Source: Volvox africanus (Eukaryota; Chlorophyta; Chlorophyceae; Chlamydomonadales; Volvocaceae). Taken from it: 64,000 bases of DNA. The DNA lies in contig BSDZ01000004.1 in assembly GCA_030268105.1 (NCBI GenBank), positions 801,001 through 865,000 of the forward strand, given 5' to 3'. The notes under the pieces are model-generated. The model was not told the DNA's origin, ran no database searches, and was given only the letters and a program-made list of their open reading frames with translations. Positions within the stretch are counted from its first letter, which is position 1. Each line of letters begins with the position of its first letter. The position numbers and the translations under genes were made by a program. Shown piece after piece: positions 37,028 through 49,100 of this stretch.

Positions 37028-39980
37028 ATGCTAAAACGGTTATCATCTTGCTTCCGTTGTAATACAGCTACAGATGCCTACGATGCTAAGGATGAAGAAG
37101 GCGGCTCCATTCTCGAAGGCCGACGTTTTGCATGTAAAGCAGCCGAAGAGGAGGTCAAAATCCTTACCTTCGGAAAGCTCTCACAATACGACCTATCCCC
37201 TACAGGGGTCATTGTCATAGCCAATTCAACACACGCAAATGGAACTGATACGTCTCTTCCAAAGGGCGGCCTCATGGCCGCCGCTGGAACGCGGTTTCCA
37301 GTTTATATCAATGCATCTGCGGTACGCATGCTGCGTCTTGGATCATCTTCGCTTTTGCAAGATGATGTTGGCAGGCTCGATAACACTGCGGCCTTGCTGG
37401 CCGCCCTTGCCCATGCGGAGCCGGCCTTCGCGGATAAACTGGATGGCCTCCTATACGCCCTTTCTGCTGGCCATCAGGGCAATGGTGGTCAAAACATTTG
37501 CCCCAACATGCTGAAGCCCTTTCTGTGCCGAGCCGTCCCTGCGACCGACGGAGAAAGCTCGGAGGGACAATCTGGTGACTGCTGCTGGCTGCGTGTGACT
37601 GATTTAGAGCCGGCATGGTACGAAGTCAGCAGTGCCGGCAGCAGCATCGCTCTGCTGGAGGGGCTTCCCGATGGCAGTAACAGGTGCGGCAGCAGCACTG
37701 TCGGCCTCACACGCCCTGGTCTCGAAAGGTCAAGTGCGTGTAATCGCAGTCGCAGTCGGCTCTGGCGCGCGTCAAACTGTCGTGATGGCCTTGATACCGC
37801 AACACAAATCTACAGGATGACCTCCTGCAGTAGCGCCCTGTCCGGCGGCGATGGGGTCTGCCACCTTCCTGCTGTGGTGGTGAAATTCGAGATATGCGGA
37901 CCTGAGGAAGTTAAGGGCCCTGAGAATAATGGCGGCATTAGCGCCACAGGAAAGGTGCTGGCAGCTCCTAATTTTATATCTTCCACCAAAGGCAGGAGCG
38001 TGGCAGCGGATGCATCGTTGACAGTTTCGGCAATGGCTGCTGCCAGGTCGCCCGGGCCAGCAGCAGAACGGGCTAACAAACATGACGACATGACCATACC
38101 GCCATCTAACTTGTCGACACCGATGGTGGGACCAGCACGGATTCACATGATGATGGATTTGGGTACTGTTCCCATGACACTTTTCGGTGGGGATGACGCC
38201 ACTATCAACTTATCCTACCAGCAGCAAGACAAACAACCTAAAGGGGCGGCGGCAGAAGCAGCAGCAAGGACCGCCACCAACAGAAAAAGTCCCAAGGCCT
38301 TTTCTGATGGGGGCTCCTGGGCGACGCAGGGCACGCTGACGACTTCCGCAGCAGCAGGAGCAGGAGCAGGTGCAGCGGTGGAGCAACGTGCTGGACGAGA
38401 TGCGTTGGTGAAGGTGCATCACTTGAGTGGGGCAGCAGCTGCTGTGACATCACCAGCGCCGCCAGAGGGAGTTGTGCAGCAACAACAGCAACAGCAGCAA
38501 CAACAACAAACACCCGCTGGAGCGCGGGAGGTGGCTGATAATAACTGCTTGCCTCGCCTGAATATGGTGTTGTCCTCCCTGGAGCCCATCGTGACTGCCT
38601 TTTCAACAAATGGGAATACAGTCTTTTACCAAAACGCGGCGGTAGGTGATAGTGTATGCATGTGTGTATGTATGTATATATGTGCATTATTCGTTTTACG
38701 CACGGTACTCCTTTGCACGCACCCAACGTCTGTCGTGTCTTGAAGGAGTCGTACAGTGTATGGCATGCATACACAAGCACAATAAATGCGACCTAAGAAT
38801 GAGGTGGCAAAAGCACCTGCTCAGCATCTCACTCATCGCTCATTGAGAAGCCTTTTGGACAGACTACGATTTCTTATCGACATATATAATTTCGCTCATT
38901 ATTTGTTTTTAGCAGCAGATCGCGAGCTATATTTAGATCAATTAGTAGTTTTTATGTACGTATGCATGTTCTATTATCAATATTTATAAGTACATGTCAT
39001 CATCCGATGTATAATAATTATTATTACGCAACAATAAACGAACAAAATAGTTATATATTATCATGCTCGCCTGCGGTCATAAACGCATCGGTTTATGTAT
39101 CCAGCCATGTGCACATGGATACATCAGGGGTTGGATGAGGCTCTGTTCGTTTGAATAGCCATGCTTGAGGTTCGTGAGGTCTGTGTGTCCTTGCTGTCCT
39201 GGATGAGCGAGGAGAAGAGTGCACGGCAGCACGGCGAACAGACTAAGCCGTGTGTTCCCCCTTGCGCTGTGGCTCGGCCCGGTCGGGGCCCCCGGTGCTT
39301 GTCCTCTCAGGGCAAGTCGTCCACAGTGTAACACCTGTTCATACACGAAGGGAAAGCAAACCACAGCAGTAGCGGTGAGCAGCAGCAGCCACGTTGTCAC
39401 GCACAGACAGTAGCAGCTTGCTCCGTCAGTTATTCATGCGAATGCCAATGCTACATTCCTGTCCCTGTGTCCATCCGCAGAGCATCGCTTACTTCGGTCC
39501 CCGGCCGTCTCAAACCAGCAGTTTCAGTCCGTCGTTGTTGCACGGCCCTGGGCCTGCTGCTAACGGAATCAGCGATGGCCTGGCACAGCTGTTTGCTTTA
39601 GAGCCTGCGAAGGTGAGCGGGTAATAAGGAGAGGTAGGGAGGAAGGGGGCGGAGTTTGCATAATGAGATCGCATACGTAGCTGCTGAATTAATGATTAGT
39701 ATTGTAAATGTAAGTCCAGGCCCGGATGTACGTATGTAGGTAGGTGCTACGCAACAGCTAGGTCCACACATCACTCATCATCACTATCACCACTATCTAT
39801 CGAGATGGAGGAAGGTGTACGGCCCCTCATGCATTCTACCTGATGGGTCGCGGCTGCTGTGCGTGGTTCTGTGGATAACTGAGGACACTCACTTTATTTT
39901 TGTCGTGCGTGCCGTACTTAAGTTACAAACCCACCAAAATCCAGGAAGGGCACGCAGCAGTGAGCCGTCCCTTCTGGCTA

Positions 39981-40018
<38 letters not shown>

Positions 40019-41893
40019 CAGTCCGCAATATGCATCCTTTAGTTGGTACCTGGTTATTGCTGTCAAACTGTCTCGCCATCGCAACGCTTGGTCTGTGTGT
40101 TTTATTCCTTGTATTTAGGAATATGCCGTACTGTAATGATATTACCACAATCCTCAAGCTAGGTAGAATGGAGTATTACTATATTTATTATTATGTTATA
40201 TACTAATTATTCACATAGTAAGGAATCACGGAAAAGGTAGGGTAGTGCAATCTATCATTTCATGTCCGTCCTAGCCTCCTAGTCTGTTACAGCCTCACTC
40301 CGATCCAGCTAAGGCGTGCCATGCGTGTGGTGTGTATCCTGGGGTATCTATCTGCGGGCAATCAATATCCGGGAAGGATAAGTCTGAGTCTGAGTCTGAG
40401 TCTGAATATCTTCCGATCTATCGTGCCTTTGTTTGTTGAGGCGGATATGACAGAGATACAACAACACGCGTTTATCTGCAGGACGCTGGCAGCGGCCCTG
40501 CTTGCCTTTCCGTCCCTGTTGCCTGCCTGAAAACCCAGCAGCTGCTCGCAAGCCACTAACCTTAAGTGGAAAGCAGCAGGCTAGATAGCCCATGACCATC
40601 TGTCGTTGATGAGCCCCGGAGATATTCCCATCCATACATGGCCCATCATCACCGAAGATCATAAAACTGACCATTTGCTGCGCACCACTACTTGCTTGCA
40701 ATCTGCTGCATGCTCTGCATGATGAATTGTAAACATGTGGCCATGCCATCAACACACGTCCAGCTGGAGCGAATGATGACAGAGCTATACATGGATGGCC
40801 GCATCTGGAAAGGTAAGCTTTTGCTGTGCTATCTATGTTAAAATGTAATCTTATGAATGCATTATGGATCTGTGTGCGTTGGGTTGGTTGGTTGGTCGAG
40901 TAGGAGGGGTGGTTGGGTGGAGTGAGTGGACTGGGTGGAGTGGGTGAATTCGATTGTGCGATAGGTGGGTGGGGTGGGCGGGTAGAGGTTGGGCTGGGAA
41001 GGTGGATAGGGAAGTGGGAAATCAATCTATCGATTCAGGGCGGGAGTTGTGGTTGCGTGCATCATGCACGTGCCAGATAAAGATCTTCGATCCGGGGACC
41101 TTCGGGTCAGTCCTAGCGATCCACACTGTCACTAACCAGCTACGGTTTTTATGGCCTCGATGTGGTGCATGATCAAAAGTTGTGTCCACCCTTAATGAGG
41201 TAATGCTGCTACGATCACCATGTCATGGGTTGAGATGCGGACGGCCCCGTACCTACGTTATAATTCATGTCTGTTTTCAATGCATAGGCATCATACAGGT
41301 CCCAGTCTCGTGTGCGCCAGGGGCTCCCTCTTCATCACCGCATCATTCCTCGACGACAACCTCCTCACCAGCCATGGCCACACCGAGCCAGACGATGACC
41401 ATTGGTGCCAACAACTCCATTGTGTGGAGCAAATCTGCTGTAGCGGCAGCAGGGGGTCACCTGATCTCCATGGATAGCAGGCCCACTAGACACGACCCAT
41501 GCTTCATGGGCCACCACAGTGGACAGCAGGCTCCAAGCACCACCGCAACTGATGCTGCAGCAGGGGGCAGTTTGATACCAGCACCATTGGTGGAGTCCAT
41601 AGCTAGCCCACATGGTATGATCGGACCCTCCACGAATCATGCCTCTGAGCGCCTGAGCTCCATGTTGTTCAACACCATGACATCCATAATGGATGACCCA
41701 TCGATTCGTGGTCTTGGCCCCGAGGCAGCAGATATGAATCCTTTGGTAAGTTTCATGATGCGGCGGCGTATGGAGGTAATGTATATGCATATGCTTATGT
41801 ATGTAGCCAGCCATGGCCTGTGACATGCAAGTTATTGTTAAACATTGCTTGAACATGCATACATATATGGATAGATAAATGTTAGTCGCCTGC

Positions 41894-41989
<96 letters not shown>

Positions 41990-44900
41990 TTACCTAGCTA
42001 CCTAGCTATCTTCCACCCTAGCTAGGATTGCACACATTCATGTTTTTTGCCGGTCCACACACGCACGCGTCCTGACTTACCACCAATCCATGTGGTACAT
42101 ACGTACATACATACAGGCAACATCCACCTGGGGTCTCTTGTTGGAAAACGCACAACAGCCTCCGCCGCAGAACAGGGATTCCAAAACCAGCGCTCAGTAC
42201 GCCTCGCCGTTACAGCTACAGCAGCGGAGCATTCCGCAGGAGCATACACCTGGTGCTGAAGAGCCCATGCCAAAGGCGGAGGGCTGCTGCTCGAGTGGGA
42301 ACAGCACGCTGAGACTGGCTTCAAGGTCCTCACACCTAGGGGGGGACCCCAAGGTCCTGCCACGTAGCTCGCTCGTAATGACAAAAGAGGAGGCCTCCTG
42401 CATCATTGCATCTGCAACTGCTCTGCGTCAGCCGCTGCTGCCGAATCAGCAGCAGGAACGTAACCACTGCAGCCAGCAGCCGCAACTAGACACAGGTTTA
42501 GGAACAAAGCGTTCCCAATCCAGTATTGATGATGGCAACAGAACCAGGGGCTTGAGTAAACCCATGACCCTAACATCCCCTGGTTCACCCAGGAAGATCA
42601 AAATTACCCCTATAAGTGACAACAATGATGACGACCCGGTCGAGGACATTATGGGTACCCGCCGGGATGGTACAAGCATTGTCCCAAGGGCCGCTTCAAT
42701 GCACAGTATACCAGGCCTATTTTCGATGGGAGCTGCATCTCGAGAGATGTCTTTCTGTTCTTCTTACTCAAGCCGCGCTGTGGATCAGCAGGGCCTCACA
42801 AACATCTCACGTGGTGCTCCACGCTATTCGCGTGTCTTTACGTTCGCTAGCAGCCTCCGGAACACCCCTGCAGTTCTTCAACAGGCCGCTGCATCTGGAA
42901 GCATGTGTAGCGCCAGCAGTATTGCCGCACCTACGCAATCAGGACGTGCTTCCATGGCCGTAGTCAGCAACAATCATGGCCACGTCCCGCGAGTCAGCCT
43001 AACCCACATGTGTGGGACGGCCGCCGTCGGGTCGACCAGTGCTGGAGATCCCAATGTGGCCATGGACGGCGTAATAACAGCGGCAGCATCAGGTGTGTTG
43101 GACTCAGCAGGTCACCAACATCATCATCATCATCCCACGCATCAGTCCACGCAGCTGCTGCAGCACCGCGGTCAAGCAGTAGACACACCTTTCAACATTA
43201 CTCATAACAACCAAAGACCTGAGTTGTCATTTGGCGGCGCAATGACGACTGCGGCGACAACAATTGCGGCTGATAGGCCTGGTGGGAAGCAGGGCAGAGT
43301 CGTCTGGAGTGGTAGTACAGCAAGAACAACTTCACTTACAGCTTTGCCACCCGCCGCCACCGCTGCTATTGTCCCCAGTAATGACGACATTAGCATGCGC
43401 CAACGTATTCGCGCTGCCCGAAGCTGGTGCCTTCGTCGGGGGCAGATCCATAAGGACTACAAGGACCTGCTGCTTGCGACGGCAACAGCAGGGCGTGGCG
43501 TGTCGTTTAGGAATGGCCACAGTGTGCCGCCTGATCGTGAACCGGTGTCCAGACCACAGCAGCAAGTGGTGCAGAAACACAGGCCTGCTGCCGATGATTA
43601 TGACAGGCGGTTTGTTACCATGAATAGCTCCACGATAACAGCCTCTACGGCGGGTGGTATACCTGCTGCTCAGCAGAGTATTGGTGGAGACCTGGGCAGC
43701 CAGGAAGACATCACCGGCATGGCCCTGTACTCTTGCAGTTATAACAACGCGGTCAGCTGCCTCAATCCTGCAAGCAGCAACACCATAAGGGGTTGCGATA
43801 TTATTACAGAGAAATCGGATCATGACAATTCAAGTTTAGTGCCGCTGTATGGCTTCAAGCCTTCTGTGAACCCATCAGCAGAGTGCACCAACACACACCC
43901 TACCTCTGCTGGTCATCACCCCTGTTGGCAGCAGCATCAGCATCAACAACAGCAGCAGGAGGGGACTTGCTGCTGGCATGAGGTCACGGCAACTCGCGCT
44001 GTGGACCCCCTCAGTGGTGCCTGGGTTATCGTGGTTACCCAGGTAAGCAAGTAGGAGTTAATGAATGAACGAATGAATCTTGTATCCTGCAATAGCGAAT
44101 TGTTCCATTCATCATTCGACCAAGCTTTATTTATTAGAAAACAACGGGGGATCGATGGGTATACTAACATACATTAGCTAGCTAACTAACTAGTATACTA
44201 CAACTGTTAGATAGCTATTTATATAAACGTACGTCTTCGTGTATGAACGGGTGTTACACTGTGGGCGGCTTGCCCTGAGAGGACAAGCACCGGGGGCCCT
44301 GACCGTGCCGAACCACAGCGCAGAGGGGAACACACGGCTTAGTCTGTTCGTCCTGTCGTGCACTTCTCCCCTCGCTGAGCTGGGAATCCCTCCCTCGCCA
44401 CCCTCTGAAACCCTCCCAGTCCTCAAGGCTAAGGAAAACCCATCCCTACCCAGGAGCAAGCCTGCCTGCCTCCTCCCTACGCCGAGCCAACACTGGCCAA
44501 AAGGGCACTCCTCTCCCTGCTCTCCCAAAGCTCCCCCTCTTCCCTAAGTTCCCCGCCCTCTCCTCCTAACGGATCCTCAACAAGAGCTCCTGAAATTGCT
44601 GGCTCTGCCCGTAAATCTGTCAGCTCAGCTGGCACTGCACACTGAATTTGCCCACCGGCCACTGCGAGGATGAGGTGTTGTGGCCCTACCCGGTCCCAGC
44701 CTCGCCGGGATACCAAGGGCTGCAAAGGAGTGCAGCCGAGCCCAAAAGTCTGCTACTGTTCGGGCGGGAGCATGGTGAAGGGGTGAACTGGCTATTGCTG
44801 CTGTCACTTCCGTTTGTGCTGGTCCCCCTAAGGTCGCCTGGGTCAAGGGGGTGCCTAGTTGGGTGTCAGTGGCTTCCTCCTCCACCTGGCCTAGGGAGTT

Positions 44901-46166
44901 CCAGGGAGTTCCCTGACCGCGTGAAGTCCGTGATGGCCCTTTGACGGGGTCCCTGCTCTGCACAAGTCTGAGTTTGAGGCCGTGCTGGCTGTCCTAGAGC
45001 CGTAGTCTCTACTTGCCTATGCCCCGCGCGGGTTGCTGCTCGGAGGCCAGTACCTGCCATGTTCCATGGCTGACAGGGCTGCCATAGCTATTATATCCCA
45101 CGGCGCCTGCTCACAACCAGGGGATGCTTAGATGAGCTAGAGATATTGTCGGCCCATGCGCCCCTCTGTGGTGGTTGATGACGGCAAGCGTCTATCAATC
45201 TGTTCCCCCACTGCCTGCGCTATGGGGCACTCCCAGATGGTGCAAGCGCAGGGAGCAGAGATGGCTAGGTGTGCCTCCAAAGGTCCCGCATCCACAGGGC
45301 TGTGTGGGCATCCGGGACAGGTGTGTGTCGCCCGGTTGGGGTATTCTATCCACTGCAAGGCGCCATCGCGTCTCCTTATTTTGGTTCTTCCGGCGTACTT
45401 CAGACCGTAGGCGGGCGAGGGTTGCACGAAAGCTGGGCTGCCGCTCCTGGTACGCCCATAGCCTCTTGCACAAAGGCCGTCATCAGCTGCTGTCTTTATA
45501 GGGCTGCCATCAGCTGCTGTCGTTATTCGTGTATACATTTATGTGGGACTACTAATTGCTGTAATTTGAGCTTGCTTCCTTGTGTGTTGTTGGATTTGCG
45601 AGGTTCTATTTGCTTTTGGAAAGGCCCGCGCACTATGGAGCTGATGATGATTTGTGTGTGTGTAGGATAGGGGGGTACACATCACCCGTGGCCACTAACC
45701 TGGCAGTCCCTACCTTCCCCGATGTTTCGGGGCACCCTCATCCAGTCTCCCATGCCGACTTCTCCGAAATCAGTGGTTTTCCCAGGTTCAGCACCCACCA
45801 CTGGCATCCAGCGGAATCTGCCGAATCATCTAAGGCGTTAACTCCGCTACTGGTTAGCTCGCATGTCACTTTAATTGGGGTTGTCACTGTCCATCGACAT
45901 AAGGGCACCCTACCCTTAACTTTAGGGTCTTTGGCCCGCTCTCGGTCGGGGTAGAACCTGGAACTCTGTGTGTATGTGTGCGTGGGATCGATGTACATTG
46001 GGGATACCTTTAACATGAGCACTCTTTATTTATCGTCCAAATAAAGGGACACTTAATAAACAACAAATTCAAACAACATCTATAACAAGCTTAAATGGTG
46101 TTTATTTATTGGAAGTTTTTGTACTTCTTGGGGCATATTACATCGTGATTTTTGCGACTCTTTCCC

Positions 46167-46199
<33 letters not shown>

Positions 46200-49100
46200 T
46201 GCCATCTAACGTTGCATGGCCGTTTTATGGTGCATGCATGCATGCATACATATAGACGGATGTGACCACCAAGATTCTGGCAGAGAGCCACTTGGCCTTC
46301 GTTGCGGAGGCGGAGCATCGTCTTCTGGAGCAGGTGTGTATGAATATGTATTGGCTATACAACCTTGCTTATTGAGCCTTATCATAGGGCGGGTGAGCCT
46401 GCGCAAGATTCAATTCAATATACTATATTAAATTATATAAAATAGTGTTGCAATACATATGTTACATTATAAGATGAACGGGTGTTACACTGTGGGCGAC
46501 TTTCCTTAGAGGACAAGCACAATATGTTAGAATATAACATGTATATTATATTGAATATCTTATAACGTGTTAAATTATCGGCGTTCAAGGTAAGTCTTCA
46601 ATACATAGGGACCGACTAATAATGACCAGTAAATAGGATCAGTGAAGAGCAGCCCCGATGATGGCAAGGCTGGGTGGGAATTTGATTCTTTTGCTGGCGA
46701 TACATCACTGCCAACAGTCAGCCAGATGGCCCCAATTGGTAATTATAATAAGAATAAGCACCAGTACCCGTCTGCCAAGCACCACCATATCTTTATGACA
46801 ATATACATGCATAAATATGTACATATATGTATATATGTATGATTATATATATTATATTATACAATAGTATTTAATATACCTTGCCAATCCCCGCAAGGCA
46901 ATGCATGGCCCTCCCTTCTTTCTTGTTGCCCTGCCTTCTTTTTTGTTCCATTCCCGCCTTAAACGGTCATTTATCGGCCATGTGTTAACGGACAAAACTA
47001 ACAGATATTTCCACGGCACGTACTCGCTTACATGGCGGAAGAGGGCGGCATCCTGGGGCCACCAGCACCATCTCTACCGATCCGTCCTTCACCCAATTCT
47101 CCCAAACCTCCCGCCCTAAGCTGGAACGTCGGCAAACTGGCCACATTGCACCCCGAGGTGCGTGTGTGACTGGTTTTCATCGTGCATTGCGTGCGGGGCG
47201 ACCCGCCCACCGTGCAGCAATGATCGACAATGACACGGTTTGTACACTGTGCGTGCAGCCACGCATGCAGCAGGTTGTTATGAATCTTATCAACATGAAC
47301 ATACAAGGGGTACATGTGAGCGGCGGGGCGGCCTTTCGCCACCCACCCATTGGTCCTGTTGCGTAACGAACATCCCCGTCCCTGCATTATAGGCTTGGCG
47401 AAAGGCCGTCTCGTCGCTCACATGTACCCCAATAAACCTCAATATCCGCTCGTACTGACCGCACGTTTCATCTCTGCAGGTGACGCTGCTGTTTGCCGAC
47501 ATTCAAGGTACGTATGCCAGTTGATTAGGGCGGCGGTACATTTGTATTTCATATTGTATATTATAAACTAATAAAAGATATGTGTGTGTGTTGTGTGTGT
47601 GAGGGAGGGAGGGAGAGAGGTGGCGTGGCAATAACAATAATAATAATAATTACTACTACTACTACTATAATAATAACAATATATTATATTATATTATATT
47701 ATATTATATTATATTATATTATATTATATTATATTATATTATATTATATTATATTATATTATATTATATTATATTATATTATATTATATTATATTATATT
47801 ATATTATATTATATTATATTATATTATATTATATTATATTATATTATATTATATTATATTATATTATATTATATTATATTATATTATATTATATTATATT
47901 ATATTATATTATATTATATTATATTATATTATATTATATTATATTATATTATATTATATCAACCGTTCACTTTGACGACCATCTTCCCCCCATATGAAAA
48001 GGACAAGTGCTAAAACAAATCCTTTCAGTTAGATTAATAGACTTAATCATCCTGTACTCATATTCCGGGGCCTGGATAAAAGAAATGGAGTATAAACAAG
48101 TTTCAAAGTCTCCATTGTCCCAGCCCGCAGTAAAACCTTCGCCTCTTGCACTGTAACCTAGATGAAACGAGTTATTGATGTGGGTGCTCGCGTGGCGTGT
48201 GGACTGTGTGTGTGCGCGTGCGCGCCTGCAAACCTCGAGGTCTAACTGCTATCTAAGCTTTCACACGCTGCAGGTATTGGTTGCCTCGCCCTTTTCCAGC
48301 TTTAAGCAAGCTGACACCAACATAACTATAGTCAGAGATGGAGCGTGCAGAGTGCAGCAACAGAGTCGATCGATGGGATGGGCCAACCCCGGGATTTCAG
48401 TTCATGCACGCATACGCCGGGCACGGCAATTAGTTCAGCAGCTAGCTGCATGCATGCATACGTCGCGAGGAAGTACGTAAGACTATCTACTGTCAGTTTT
48501 CATGCAGGCATTCGGCTGATTGATCAGTACTTTGCAATATATATCACGATACATATTGTAGAGTAGGGGAGAGGGGTACGTAAAGATGTTTATACGTCGT
48601 GATGCACGCTGTTGGGCTTTCTCGGTTGCGGTTCCGTACCATGCACCGGCTGCTGTCACCTACTCTTTATTATGCACGGCTCATTTTGGTGCGGACAGAT
48701 GACCTCCGCCGTGGGCTATGTATGCGTTGCTGCTGCATGCGTGCGTGTGTGCGTGCAGGCTTCACGCCCATGTGTCAAGTTCTGGAGCCCCAGGTGGTCA
48801 TGTCCTTCCTCAACGACCTCTTCACGCGATTCGACCGACAACTGGAGGAGTATGAGGTTTATAAGGTGCAATAGCGATGTGATGTGATGTGATGTAGTAC
48901 TGTACTGCACTGCACTGCACTACTTAACTGTTTCGCACCCGTTCTGTATCTCTTGCGTGTCTTCATCTCCCTTCCCCATCTTCTGTCTGTCCGGGCGGCA
49001 TCGCAGGTGGAGACCATTGGTGATTGCTACTTTGTTGCGGGGGGCCTGATCGAGTCGGACGAGTACGGCATGCCGGCCGTACGGGCTCGAGAGAGCCGCA

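Noticed and set aside
41860..42000. TATC array as a CRISPR-like or satellite array
   Set aside because: Simple tetranucleotide repeat with no spacers.
42490..44054. Cyclase exon 5 as a separate single-exon gene
   Set aside because: It begins after a CAG acceptor, ends at a GTAAGC donor, is in phase with both neighbours and contains the second PAS half.
47580..47975. 131-residue frame of repeated I-L-Y-Y
   Set aside because: Translation of the (ATATT)n array; no coding signal.
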